Origin: Compostibacter hankyongensis
GTDB lineage: Bacteria; Bacteroidota; Bacteroidia; Chitinophagales; Chitinophagaceae
DNA: 64,000 bases
Assembly (NCBI RefSeq): GCF_039541075.1
Contig: NZ_BAABFN010000002.1
Span: 1-64,000, forward strand
Reading direction: 5' to 3'
Shown: positions 17,201-25,300 of the stretch, one piece after another
Position numbering within the stretch: position 1 is the first letter of the stretch
Layout: every line of letters starts with the position of its first letter
The notes under the pieces: generated by a model
The model's input: the letters and a program-made list of their open reading frames with translations, nothing else
Told to the model about the DNA's origin: nothing
Databases searched by the model: none
Position numbers and translations under genes: made by a program

Positions 17201-17367
17201 GCCCCGATGGCGGTTCCCCGGACGGAAACGGTGGCGCCCTGCACGGCAGCGCCGGTCTCATCTGTTACCCGGCCGCTTACCTGTTGCTGCTGCGCCTGTG
17301 ATTGCATCGTAACAAAGAAAATGAGAATTGCCAGCAGAGCGCTTGTCTTTCGTAGTGCTGCGTTCAT
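14278..17367 (-). CDS. SusC/RagA-family TonB-dependent receptor
   Basis: A 1029-residue outer-membrane importer. The signal peptide ends around residue 25 (MQSQAQ), a carboxypeptidase-D-like regulatory domain spans about 28-110, the conserved LNEVVVVGYG follows, then the plug (about 115-225, with IDGIPGRALNEIDPSDIESI) and the barrel. There is no N-terminal STN domain, so this receptor should not signal to a FecR anti-sigma. It works with the SusD that follows it and draws energy from TonB. The start is preceded by a 519-bp gene-free region whose only clear promoter lies about 470 nt upstream. Confidence 0.96.
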   Translation of the reverse strand: MNAALRKTSALLAILIFFVTMQSQAQQQQVSGRVTDETGAAVQGATVSVRGTAIGAATGADGRYSLSVPDTATLTFSFTGYQTQQIPVNGKKTINITLVADLNSLNEVVVVGYGAQKRADVVGSVTSVSGDKIANIPVPNVSNAISGRLPGATVMQGNGEPGQNGAKIMVRGRTTLGKGEITDPLVVIDGIPGRALNEIDPSDIESISLLKDASAAIYGAQAANGVILVTTKRGTTGKPRLNYSFYQGFMTPTRLPKALSAGDYATMLSEYQDYEGRPRTFSDEDIALFYNGKDPWEHPNTNWVDELVSKWTTTSRHDITLDGGTGKMNYYLSVGYRNEEAIYKQQSTNYHQYNLRGKLDIPITDWLKASADYAGFIIDKYYPTKSAAEIYGQSMRLLPTQWAFWPSGEPGPDLEYGDNPVVTSTLQGGYNDNKSYKNELTLKLSITPPMIKGLTIDGYYSMDIYNRYQKIFRKPWTLYFPNWDEAVRNDEGYITSMELSPAKRGYTEPELQENYERILRRLGNINFTYSRKFGDHSLSLFGAYEQMREDTNNIGAFRKHYISDIIQTINAGSLTDRQNSGTTMLYARESWIGRLNYNYKDKYLAEVLFRMDGSLKFPPDSRWGAFPAVLLGWRASEERFWKDNIRFINYFKLRASYGKMGMDPGDPFQYMNKYVLNTGLALGDDKAIETTVFQQGVANPNITWEKQTTYNVGFDSKFLEDKFYLNADFFYNERSDILAPRSASVPAYTGLALPDENIAKVDNRGFELEAGYQQQVSKDFNFSVGGNMSYSHNRVIFTDEPKRSVPWQQRTGHPYGATLLYRAIGVFADDAAVENYPHWTGAGPGDIIFEDVNKDGKITSDDRILLDRTDAPELFYGITLDAQYKNWTFSLLVQGQGSYYRYNYADQRRGEAGNYFQWNFDNRWTPENTHTDIPRAYNRVDQYWGFQVNDNTYWYANMAYCRLKNAMLSYTLPNNLLHGIGVSRANIYVAASNLLMLYSAQKNFDPEISSPIAYPTVKTFAIGAQVTFQ

Positions 17368-17723
17368 GAGAATGGATGATTAGACGTTAAATGGTTAGCG
17401 TTGTTTTAGCAATAAAAAATATCAATCTTTATCAGTACATGATATCAATTTTAAACCGGAATAAATAGGGGGGCTAAAATAGTGAATTGCTTTGCTAAAT
17501 TTAATCGTAATTTAATTTAAAACACCAATAAGTAATTCTTATGGTCCATTAAGAATTCAATCGGAGAGGGCGTTTTATTGCCGGAAGAGGATTTATCCGG
17601 CCATACTTTTCCGAAGCCTGCTGCGTTCTGTGCGTTTTTTGCAGTTTACCCTATCGGATTACCGGGATAATTATTCCTGTTTACAGCAGCTAAAATTAAA
17701 ATGTGATGATTGTCTTTTGAGGG

Positions 17724-17816
17724 TTATTCCAGAGCAAGACAACATCGTTTCTCCGGATGGGAGACGGAAAGATGTTGCAGTACGCCAAAACTCATTTCAG
17801 GATATAAGGACATCAT
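17724..17816 (-). CDS. Possible 30-codon leader ORF
   Basis: Reading from the promoter at 17846-17876, the first ATG (17816) opens a frame of 30 codons (MMSLYPEMSF... CCLALE) ending with TAA at 17724. It begins about 24 nt after the predicted transcript start. It could be a leader peptide or a remnant of a lost gene; no family is recognised. Confidence 0.25.
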   Translation of the reverse strand: MMSLYPEMSFGVLQHLSVSHPEKRCCLALE

Positions 17817-17827
17817 GATCTTTAATA

Positions 17828-17846
17828 GTCTACTAAATTTGTAGAC
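17828..17846. promoter_or_regulatory. Perfect dyad (operator candidate)
   Basis: GTCTAC-N7-GTAGAC is a perfect 6-bp inverted repeat around TAAATTT. It touches the -7 element and covers the expected transcript start of the minus-strand promoter, the usual place for a repressor site. The TAC...GTA arms around an AT-rich core recall BlaI/MecI-type operators, but no such regulator is in the window. Confidence 0.5.
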
Positions 17847-17876
17847 AAAAGTAAGATCATTTTTTTTCTGTCCAAA
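17846..17876 (-). promoter_or_regulatory. Bacteroidota-type promoter pointing at the SusC operon
   Basis: On the minus strand TTTG (17876-17873) and TACTTTTG (17853-17846) match both promoter elements with a 19-nt spacer. Transcription would begin near 17840 and cross about 470 nt of leader before SusC. Confidence 0.65.
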
Positions 17877-17886
17877 TATTTTTCGG

Positions 17887-19443
17887 TTATTTTTTAAAAG
17901 TGATCCGAAATCCGGTTACCGGTACCTGCGCTACCGGCATTTTGGACGGCCGGGCGATCACCAGCGCATCGTGCCGCTGCCGCCAGTGTGTTTTTTCCGC
18001 TCCGCCAAGGAGGGCGACCGAATCGATGGCTTTTCCGGCTGAGTTCCGGCTGCTGCCCATAGCAGCAATGCGTATATCCGTTTCCGGTGCCCCGAGACAA
18101 AATGCGTAGCGTGTATCTCCTTTTGTGGTAAAGCGGATATCCCGGGCATCATACCTGACCTTGTTCTCGTTAAAGTTTCCGCTCTTTATGGCAGGAGCGC
18201 TGTCCGGCTGCTCGCCATATATCTTCCAGGGCCGCGAGCCATAGATGCCTTCCCCGTTTATGGCGATCCATTTGCCGATATCGTCCACGATCCGGAGCAC
18301 ATCCGGCTCGAGGTCGCCCTCAGGGGTCTGGACCACGTTGATCAGCAGGTTGCCGTTCTTGCTGACAATATCTACCAGCATCCGGATGATGTCCGTCGCC
18401 GTTTTGTAAGGCTGTCCGGTACGGTAATACCAGTCCCCGATAGAGGTATCCGTCTGCCAGGGGGAAGGATTGATGCCGTCCTTTACGCCGCGTTCCAGGT
18501 CTTCCACCCAATAGCCGTCCGAGGATTGTTTGCAGGTATACACGGCGTCGAGGGTGCCATTGTTTTTTGAGAGATCCCCGTTATAAAAATGCGCCAGCAT
18601 ATTCCGGCCATATTCTCCAAAAGGAAACCCACTGTCCGAATAGAGCAGATCAGGATGATAATTGTCGATAAGCTCCATGATGCAGAACAGCCATTCGCGT
18701 TGCCATTCCGCATTTTTGCTCAGCCAGTCATGATCGTCCGCAGCGGCTTTCCCGTGATAAAGATCCTGATACACCGGGTTGGCGCCGTCGTAAGATATAC
18801 CCTTCATCGGCCCCTGCTTGTCCGCCCCGTGACTGGTCTGGAACCAGGTGAAGCTGGCGCCCAGGTGTTCGGATACGCCGAAACGCAGCCCTGCTTTACG
18901 GGCCGCTTTCTGCCAGGTGCCGACGACGTCGCGGCGCGGTCCGTAATTCACGGCATTCCACTTGTGGAGCCTGGAGTTCCAGAGAAAGAAATTGTCGTGA
19001 TGGCTGCCCATGCTTACAAAGTATTTTGCCCCGGCCTTTTTATACAGCGCCATCAGCTGATCCGGTTCCCACCGTTGCGCTTTCCAAAGCGGGATAATGT
19101 CCTTATAGCCAAACTTGGAAGGATGACCGTAATGCTCGAGGTGGTGTTTATAATCATCGTCGCCTTCGATATACATTCTCCGGGCATACCAGTCTCCGTG
19201 GCGGGGAACGGCCTGGGGACCCCAATGCGACCAGATACCGAACTTGGCATCCCGGAACCAATCGGGATAGCGGTACCCGGACAGGGATTCCACCGTGGGC
19301 AGAAACGGTCCTGCGCCGGGATCGGGAAGAAGGGCAGGCGCCGATGTAAAGGATGGAATGCTTCCCCCGGCCATACGGCCCATGGCCATGCCCAGGGCGG
19401 TGAGGGCGCCTGTTTTAAAAAAATGTCGTCTGTTGTGTGTCAT
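17887..19443 (-). CDS. GH29 alpha-L-fucosidase, Tat-type signal
   Basis: A 518-residue retaining fucosidase. The leader NRRHFFKTGALTALGMAMG fits a twin-arginine signal. The catalytic barrel starts at PDWFRDAKFGIWSHWGPQ (about 60-77); HHDNFFLWNS and LLYSDSGFPFG (about 265, whose Asp is the expected nucleophile) are GH29 landmarks. A beta-sandwich C-terminal part ends at VTGFRITFKK. The enzyme should release L-fucose from the ends of oligosaccharides in the periplasm. It lies 58 nt after a zinc dehydrogenase gene on the same strand and directly upstream of the SusC operon promoter. Fucose-containing substrate for the locus is a reasonable inference. Confidence 0.9.
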   Translation of the reverse strand: MTHNRRHFFKTGALTALGMAMGRMAGGSIPSFTSAPALLPDPGAGPFLPTVESLSGYRYPDWFRDAKFGIWSHWGPQAVPRHGDWYARRMYIEGDDDYKHHLEHYGHPSKFGYKDIIPLWKAQRWEPDQLMALYKKAGAKYFVSMGSHHDNFFLWNSRLHKWNAVNYGPRRDVVGTWQKAARKAGLRFGVSEHLGASFTWFQTSHGADKQGPMKGISYDGANPVYQDLYHGKAAADDHDWLSKNAEWQREWLFCIMELIDNYHPDLLYSDSGFPFGEYGRNMLAHFYNGDLSKNNGTLDAVYTCKQSSDGYWVEDLERGVKDGINPSPWQTDTSIGDWYYRTGQPYKTATDIIRMLVDIVSKNGNLLINVVQTPEGDLEPDVLRIVDDIGKWIAINGEGIYGSRPWKIYGEQPDSAPAIKSGNFNENKVRYDARDIRFTTKGDTRYAFCLGAPETDIRIAAMGSSRNSAGKAIDSVALLGGAEKTHWRQRHDALVIARPSKMPVAQVPVTGFRITFKK

Positions 19444-19501
19444 GCTGCGTAGATTTCGGATGGTTGAAGTTTGAAGTATTGTTCCGGCGGATCGTATGGA
19501 T

Positions 19502-20518
19502 TCAGTCCATCTCCACGAGGGCCTTCACCGTCTGCTGCCCGGGGTCCAGCCAGCGGGGAAATTCATCCTTCACCCGGTTGAATTTCACCCGGTCGGTGAC
19601 ATAGCTGAGCGGACGGACCCGTCCCTGCTTCATGGCGAGGATGACCTGTTCGAAATCCTCACGCGTGGCGTTCCGGCTGCTCATAAGCGTGCCTTCGCGT
19701 TTGTGGAATTCGGGATGGCTGAAGCAGATATCCCCCTTTTGCAGACCCAGTAAAATATACCTTCCCCCGTGCGCCATGTACCGGAAGGCCGTATGGATAG
19801 CAGACAGGTTGCCGGTGGCATCGATCACCACGGCCGGCATGTCTCCTCCGGTGATCCGCCGGAGTTGCTCCGTTATGTCGGGTGAGCGGGCATCGATCAC
19901 ATGCGGAATATCAAGCTTTCCCCGGCAGAGCGAGAGGCGGAAGCTGTTTGTGTCCAGGGCGATGACCGTTGCCCCGGCGATACCCGCAAACGCCATAGCG
20001 CCGAGACCGATCGGTCCGGCCCCGACGACCAGCACAAACTCACCCTCCCGTACGGCGGCTCTCCGTATGGCATGTGCGCCGATGGCCTGGGGCTCCACCA
20101 GCGCCAGCTCTTCGGGGCTCATGCCGGCGCCGTGCACCAGCGCAGATGAGGGTACGGACAGGTATTCGGCCATACCCCCGTCGATATGCACCCCGCAGAC
20201 CCGTATGGCAGTGCAGCAGTTGGGCTTGCCGGAGCGGCAGGCGATGCAGGTGCCGCAATTGAAATAAGGGATAAAGGTCACCGTTTCCCCTGCTTCAAAG
20301 CCGGGGGCGTTGTCACAGGCCACGAGGGTTCCCGAGAGCTCGTGACCCAGCACCCTCGGATATTCGAAATAAGGCTGGTTGCCCTGAAAGGCATGCAGGT
20401 CGGTTCCGCAGATGCCGATCCTGGCAATTTTTATAAGGGCATGGTCTTTTTGTAGGATGGGGTCTGCCCGTTGTTCATAGACAAACTCACCGGGCCTTTT
20501 ACAGAGGAGTACTTTCAT
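19502..20518 (-). CDS. Zinc-dependent medium-chain alcohol dehydrogenase
   Basis: A 338-residue cytoplasmic dehydrogenase of the sorbitol/threonine dehydrogenase type. The catalytic zinc region is GICGTDLHAFQG (about 36-47) with GHELSG (58-63), structural zinc cysteines occur in NCGTCIACRSGKPNCC (about 87-102), and the NAD-binding loop is VGAGPIGLGAM (about 165-175). Relatives oxidise polyols or sugar acids such as L-galactonate or L-fuconate derivatives. Position before a fucosidase suggests it handles the released sugar, but the substrate cannot be read from sequence. It is probably the first gene of the minus-strand unit. Confidence 0.85.
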   Translation of the reverse strand: MKVLLCKRPGEFVYEQRADPILQKDHALIKIARIGICGTDLHAFQGNQPYFEYPRVLGHELSGTLVACDNAPGFEAGETVTFIPYFNCGTCIACRSGKPNCCTAIRVCGVHIDGGMAEYLSVPSSALVHGAGMSPEELALVEPQAIGAHAIRRAAVREGEFVLVVGAGPIGLGAMAFAGIAGATVIALDTNSFRLSLCRGKLDIPHVIDARSPDITEQLRRITGGDMPAVVIDATGNLSAIHTAFRYMAHGGRYILLGLQKGDICFSHPEFHKREGTLMSSRNATREDFEQVILAMKQGRVRPLSYVTDRVKFNRVKDEFPRWLDPGQQTVKALVEMD

Positions 20519-20669
20519 CCGTTTATCGATTGCTTAAGTACGGATAAAAATACATTAATTTCAGTAGCCCGGCGGCACAGCCCTGCTTTGTCTTCTCCGG
20601 AAGTCCTTTAGGGCAAGGTGCGTAACATTGCTTTTAATATTAGCTTTACGGGTATTAATCTATGGGTAT

Positions 20670-20999
20670 ATGCGCACCGTTCTGTTATTGTTCTGCTCCA
20701 ATATTTTTATGACCATCGCCTGGTACGGGCATCTGAAATTTGCGAACATTCCGCTGTGGAAGGTCGTGCTGGTGAGCTGGGGAATTGCTTTTTTTGAGTA
20801 TTGTTTCCAGGTGCCGGCGAACCGGATCGGGTTTGTGGAGGGATTCAACGGATACCAGCTGAAGATGATCCAGGAAGTGATCACGCTGACGGTATTCTGC
20901 CTGTTTGCCGTCTTTTACCTGAAAGAGCCCCTGAAATGGAATTACCTGGCCTCGTTCGGTTGTGTGCTGGCCGCCGTGTATTTTATGTTCCGGAATTGA
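20670..20999 (+). CDS. DMT-superfamily small membrane protein (DUF486 family)
   Basis: A 109-residue protein of Pfam DMT_6 (PF04342), with four hydrophobic segments and the family motif WGIAFFEYCFQVPANRIGF near the centre. ATG 20670 gives the normal family length; the longer frame would need a TTG at 20628. Members resemble half-size drug/metabolite transporters, and the function is unknown. It ends 14 nt from the convergent AraC gene with no visible hairpin between them. It has no evident link to glycan use. Confidence 0.8.
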   Translation: MRTVLLLFCSNIFMTIAWYGHLKFANIPLWKVVLVSWGIAFFEYCFQVPANRIGFVEGFNGYQLKMIQEVITLTVFCLFAVFYLKEPLKWNYLASFGCVLAAVYFMFRN

Positions 21000-21013
21000 A
21001 TTCAAACTGATAT

Positions 21014-21886
21014 TTATTCCGCCTGCAGATAGTTGCGTTTGTAGGTCATCGGCGTTACGCCCGTTACTTTTTTGAACTGCCGGTAAAAGTTGGGGATGTT
21101 ATAAAAACCGCAGCGGTCGGATATCTGGGCAATAGAGTGTTTGTCTTCTATTAAAAAACGGCAGGCATGGTTGATCCGGATCTCCGTCAGGAAATCGTAA
21201 TAGGTTTTCCGGGTCATCAGCTTGAAATACCGGCAAAAGGAAGTAACCGTCAGGTTGCTGATGGCCGCGATCTCATCCAGGGTGATTACCTTGTTGTAAT
21301 GGGAGAGGGTGTAGTTGTAAACCGCGTTCAGCCGTTCCGTTTCCTGCTCCCCGGAAGGATAAAACGTATAGGCAGGAGATACGGTCTGGTAATCCCTGGT
21401 CTCCGATAATATTTTCAGAATAGAGATGAGGGCGACGATACGGTCCAGGTTTTCCGCCTTTGTGGCCAGCAACAACAGCTGGGACAGCCGTTCCCGTGTC
21501 TCATTGAGGATCAGCATACCCTTTTTCGCTTTTTCGTACAGCCGTGGCAGCAGGTGCGCCTCGGGCAGCTGCAGGAAATCGTCCCCCATACAGTTGGGCA
21601 GAAAATGCAGCACTACCGCTTCTACGTCGCGGCTGGAACCTTCCTGGAAATATTCTTCCTTACAATGCCAGGTATGGGGCAGGTTTTCTCCCAGCAGGAT
21701 GATCTCTCCGGCGGAAAAGTTGCTGATCTTATCCCCGATGAAGCGAACGCCTTCGCCCTTGATGGTATAGTGCAGCTCAAGCTCGGGGTGATAGTGCCAT
21801 ATCCGCCCGAAATTGGGCACAATATCGTGCCGTATGCTGAAAGAAGCCTGTATCTGGGCCGGAACCTTATGGAAATGCGGTTTCAT
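21014..21886 (-). CDS. AraC-family transcriptional regulator with cupin sensor domain
   Basis: A 290-residue regulator. The N-terminal half is a cupin (IWHYHPELELHYTIKGEG, then GEIILLGENLPHTWHC) expected to bind a sugar or related ligand. The C-terminal 100 residues hold two helix-turn-helix motifs (ITLDEIAAISNLTVTSFCRYFK and IAQISDRCGFYNIPNFYRQFKK) with the closing GVTPMTYKRN. ATG 21886 is chosen because MKPHFHKV fits the family better than the frame from 21904. It is divergent from the FG-GAP/sialidase-like/SSS/aldolase operon across about 200 bp, the usual arrangement for its target. Confidence 0.92.
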   Translation of the reverse strand: MKPHFHKVPAQIQASFSIRHDIVPNFGRIWHYHPELELHYTIKGEGVRFIGDKISNFSAGEIILLGENLPHTWHCKEEYFQEGSSRDVEAVVLHFLPNCMGDDFLQLPEAHLLPRLYEKAKKGMLILNETRERLSQLLLLATKAENLDRIVALISILKILSETRDYQTVSPAYTFYPSGEQETERLNAVYNYTLSHYNKVITLDEIAAISNLTVTSFCRYFKLMTRKTYYDFLTEIRINHACRFLIEDKHSIAQISDRCGFYNIPNFYRQFKKVTGVTPMTYKRNYLQAE

Positions 21887-22093
21887 GGCAATGAAATGAG
21901 GCACGAGTTATTCCATACCTGCTAAAATAAGCGTAAAAATCCGCTTTTCAAATTTCCCGGTCTGTTAAATTATTATGATAAGATCGTATAATAATTGGAA
22001 AAGAACCGGAAAGAAAACAAGAGATAAAAGTGTAATATTTGACAGGTAAAAGTCTGAAGTAGGACCCCGATGGGGAATAAACGGGCAAGATTG

Positions 22094-24055
22094 ATGCTAT
22101 ACAGGAACTTTTTAAAGATACCGGCCATACTGACCCTGTTTCTTATCACCGCCGTCGCCGTCGCGCAGGAAAGGCGGCCCCCGGGCTTTCAGCTGGTGGA
22201 GTACCGCAATCCGGATGCCGTGGCGGACCTCGGAGCTGGCCTCTGGGCTCAGCCCCTGCCGATGGATTATGACGGGGATGGTAAAACGGACCTGCTGGTA
22301 TCCTGTTCGGGTGTGCCGTATAACGGGATCTATTTTTTTCGCAACAGCGCCGGCGGGAAGCTGCCGGTTTTTGAAAAACCCGTAAGGCTTTCCGACGGGA
22401 TAAAAGATCTCCAGATCGCTTATGTGCACGGGCAGCCCGATCTGATGGTTCCTGGAGCATTGATCAGGAACTTTTCCGTCTCGTTCGGCCAGGAAAGAGA
22501 AACGCTCTTTTCCAGGGATACCCTGCTGAAGGCGATAAAGAAGATCCGGGCAGATCAGTGGAAAAGGGTGGACTATGACGGAGACGGCGACCTGGATATT
22601 GTTGCGGGATTGAGCGACTGGGGCGACTATGGCTGGGACAATGCCTTCGACGCCGATGGAAGATGGCGGAACGGCCCCTTGCATGGATATGTTTATCTCA
22701 TCGGAAACGAGAAGGGCCGTTATGTCAACCGCGGAAAGCTGACCACCCGCGACGGCAGACCCGTCGATCAGTACGGTGCGCCTTCGCCCAACTTTGCGGA
22801 CTTCGACGGAGACGGCGACCTGGACCTGATATGCGGCGAGTTCCTGGATAAGCTGACCTGGTTTGAAAATACCGGCACCCGTACGCAACCGGCATATGCT
22901 CCGGGCCGGCTGCTCGTCAGCGGCCGGGATACGCTGCGTATGCCGCTGGAGATGATCAATCCTGTAGCAATGGACTGGGACAAGGACGGCGATATCGACC
23001 TGATCATCGGGCAGGAGGACGGAAGAGTAGCCTTTCTTGAAAATACCGGACAGGTCAGGGATCATATGCCCGTATTCCGGGATCCCGTTTTCTTCCGGCA
23101 AAAGGCGGACAAGCTGAAGTTCGGTGTTTTATCCACTCCCTTCAGCGCCGACTGGGATGGCGACGGCCGGGAAGACATCATCTGCGGCAATTCGGCCGGG
23201 AACATCGCCTTTATCCGGAACCTCGGCGGCACGCCGCCGAAATGGGCGCCTCCGGTGCTGCTGCAGGCCGGGGGAACACCCATCCGTATCATGGCAGGAC
23301 CCAGCGGCTCTATCCAGGGACCGGCGGAAGCCAAATGGGGCTATACCACCCTGACGGTGGCCGACTGGGACGGCGACGGGCGTAAGGACCTGATCGTAAA
23401 TTCGATCTGGGGAAAAGTGACCTGGTACAAAAATACCGGCACGCCGCAGGCGCCGCAGCTCAGTCCTGCACGTCCGGTGAAAATCCAGGGACCGGCCCCG
23501 AAGCCGGCATGGAACTGGTGGAACCCGGAAAAGAACGAGCTGGTTACCCAGTGGAGGACCACTCCTTTTGCCACCGACTGGAACAAAGACGGCCGCATGG
23601 ACCTGATCATGCTGGATCCGGAGGGATATCTTTGCTTTTTTGAACGTACGCCGCAAGGAGACGCTGTGAAGCCGGGGAAAAGGATATTTTATGGTAAGCC
23701 GCATGCCGGCTTTGATACCAATAATGCCGTGACCGACAGTCTGCCGGGCCCCTTGCGGCTGAACACGGGAAAGTACGGCGGCAGCGGCAGAAGAAAATTC
23801 TGCATCGTAGACTGGGACCATGACGGCAGGCCGGACCTGCTGGTCAACAGCCGCAATATTTCTTTTATGCGGAATACGGGCATAAAAGGAGATACAATGT
23901 TCTTCGAAGATAAGGGGCCGCTGACGGGGGACCGCCTGGCCGGGCATACCACCAGCCCGGCTATCGTGGACTGGAACAAGGACGGCGTCCCCGACCTGCT
24001 GGTGGGTGCGGAGGACGGACATTTCTATTACCTGCTCAATCCGCATAAGCCCTGA
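22094..24055 (+). CDS. Secreted FG-GAP/VCBS repeat protein
   Basis: A protein of about 653 residues with a signal peptide (ILTLFLITAVAVAQ) and nine calcium-loop repeats of the form DxDxDGxxDL: DYDGDGKTD, DYDGDGDLD, DFDGDGDLD, DWDKDGDID, DWDGDGRED, DWDGDGRKD, DWNKDGRMD, DWDHDGRPD and DWNKDGVPD. These build a beta-propeller (PF13517). Such proteins bind glycans or other macromolecules, or have lyase activity in some families; no catalytic motif is evident here. ATG 22094 is preferred over 22070 because the signal peptide follows it directly. It is the first gene of the operon facing the AraC regulator. Confidence 0.85.
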   Translation: MLYRNFLKIPAILTLFLITAVAVAQERRPPGFQLVEYRNPDAVADLGAGLWAQPLPMDYDGDGKTDLLVSCSGVPYNGIYFFRNSAGGKLPVFEKPVRLSDGIKDLQIAYVHGQPDLMVPGALIRNFSVSFGQERETLFSRDTLLKAIKKIRADQWKRVDYDGDGDLDIVAGLSDWGDYGWDNAFDADGRWRNGPLHGYVYLIGNEKGRYVNRGKLTTRDGRPVDQYGAPSPNFADFDGDGDLDLICGEFLDKLTWFENTGTRTQPAYAPGRLLVSGRDTLRMPLEMINPVAMDWDKDGDIDLIIGQEDGRVAFLENTGQVRDHMPVFRDPVFFRQKADKLKFGVLSTPFSADWDGDGREDIICGNSAGNIAFIRNLGGTPPKWAPPVLLQAGGTPIRIMAGPSGSIQGPAEAKWGYTTLTVADWDGDGRKDLIVNSIWGKVTWYKNTGTPQAPQLSPARPVKIQGPAPKPAWNWWNPEKNELVTQWRTTPFATDWNKDGRMDLIMLDPEGYLCFFERTPQGDAVKPGKRIFYGKPHAGFDTNNAVTDSLPGPLRLNTGKYGGSGRRKFCIVDWDHDGRPDLLVNSRNISFMRNTGIKGDTMFFEDKGPLTGDRLAGHTTSPAIVDWNKDGVPDLLVGAEDGHFYYLLNPHKP

Positions 24056-24095
24056 GCAGTATAGCTCTGCGACCGGGGTATATGGGTGAAAAAAG

Positions 24096-25229
24096 ATGAA
24101 ACATTATCCGATGAAACCAAAATCGTATTTAAACCTCAGTGGTATCCTGTTCGCGGCGCTGATCTTACAGGCCTGTCATTCCCGCCCGCATACCCGGTCA
24201 GACAAAACCGCGGCAGCACCGGTAACGCATACCGATACCCTGCCGCTGAAGGATTTTCTTTTCGGAGACGATCATCCCTTTCCACAATGTCATGCATCCA
24301 CACTAATACGGCTGGGCGACGGAAGCTTTCTGGCCGCCTGGTTCGGGGGAACCCGGGAAAAGGACGATGATGTCGGTATCTGGATGACAAAGGGAAGGCC
24401 GGGTCACTGGCGTTCGCCTGCAGAAGTGGCCAAGATCAGGCAGGAGCCGCACTGGAACCCGGTTTTGTTCCGCGCTCCCGGCGGGAAAATTTATCTTTTT
24501 TTTAAAGTAGGCAAGGAGATCGCGCGCTGGGAGACCTGGGTAAAGACCTCGGCCGATGACGGGGAGACCTGGTCCGAAGCCCGGGAGCTGGTGCCGGGTG
24601 ACCGCGGAGGGAGAGGGCCCGTGCGCAACAAGATACTTGTGCTTTCCGATAGCACCTGGCTGGCCGGCGCTTCCAACGAGAACGGTCCCTGGAATGCTTT
24701 TTTTGACCGGAGCAGGGATGAGGGAAAGACCTGGTCGGCAACCCCCTATCTGGATATAGACCGGGATAAGATCAAAGGGAAGGGTATTATCCAGCCCACG
24801 CTGTGGGAATCTTCGCCGGGGAATGTGCATGCGCTGCTGCGCAGCGCCTCGGGACGTATATGCCGGAGCGACTCAAAAGATTACGGGAGAACCTGGTCGC
24901 CCGTCTATGCCACGGACCTGCCCAATCCCAACAGCGCCATTGATGTGGCCCGGCTGCCGGACGGCACCCTGGTGCTTGCGCTTAATCCGACGGATAAGGA
25001 GCGGGGCGACCGCAGCACGCTATCGCTGGCGCTTTCTTTCGATAACGGCAGGACCTGGCCGAAAAAGCTGGATATAGAAAAGGGAAGTGAGGACGATGAA
25101 TTTTCTTACCCGGCCGTCATCCATGCGGGCGATACGGTAATGGTCACCTATACCTGGAAGCGGAAAAAGATTGCCTTCTGGGAAGGCACAAAAGACTGGA
25201 TCATCCGGCACGCCGGAAGCTTTAGATAG
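24096..25229 (+). CDS. Sialidase-like BNR-repeat lipoprotein
   Basis: A 377-residue lipoprotein (lipobox LILQAC) with a six-bladed propeller of the BNR_2 type (PF13088). Four Asp boxes are visible: SADDGETW (about 152), SRDEGKTW (206), SKDYGRTW (258) and SFDNGRTW (313). QCHASTL and WFGGTREKDDD near the N-terminus are typical of a Bacteroidota/Planctomycetota branch annotated as exo-alpha-sialidase. The classical YRIP motif is represented only by FRAPGG near 124, so true sialidase activity is uncertain; other propeller glycosidases or lyases share this fold. It lies between the FG-GAP gene and a symporter gene. Starts at 24096 or 24111 are both possible. Confidence 0.8.
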   Translation: MKHYPMKPKSYLNLSGILFAALILQACHSRPHTRSDKTAAAPVTHTDTLPLKDFLFGDDHPFPQCHASTLIRLGDGSFLAAWFGGTREKDDDVGIWMTKGRPGHWRSPAEVAKIRQEPHWNPVLFRAPGGKIYLFFKVGKEIARWETWVKTSADDGETWSEARELVPGDRGGRGPVRNKILVLSDSTWLAGASNENGPWNAFFDRSRDEGKTWSATPYLDIDRDKIKGKGIIQPTLWESSPGNVHALLRSASGRICRSDSKDYGRTWSPVYATDLPNPNSAIDVARLPDGTLVLALNPTDKERGDRSTLSLALSFDNGRTWPKKLDIEKGSEDDEFSYPAVIHAGDTVMVTYTWKRKKIAFWEGTKDWIIRHAGSFR

Positions 25230-25300
25230 GAAACAGCGCTGTCACCGCCGGTGGGCAAAGACAGGCGGACGAGACGATCTTTTAAAGGACATATTGTTAC

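Larger units (their letters stand above)
17368..17886. other. Gene-poor leader region upstream of SusC
   Basis: This 519-bp stretch between the fucosidase stop and the SusC start is more AT-rich than its surroundings. It holds a good minus-strand promoter (17846-17876), a dyad (17828-17846) and a possible 30-codon ORF (17724-17816). Near SusC it has TTAGACGTTAAATG (17391-17404), which recurs at 37570-37583. I see no longer gene on either strand; a 62-codon plus-strand frame at 17630 has no support. Confidence 0.6.

Noticed and set aside
17630..17818. 62-codon plus-strand frame in the SusC leader region
   Set aside because: No promoter or ribosome-binding sequence and no family match; the minus-strand promoter is the stronger signal.
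22033..22041. TAATATTTG before the FG-GAP gene as a -7 element
   Set aside because: It has three, not two, bases between TA and TTTG, and no -33 element at the right place.
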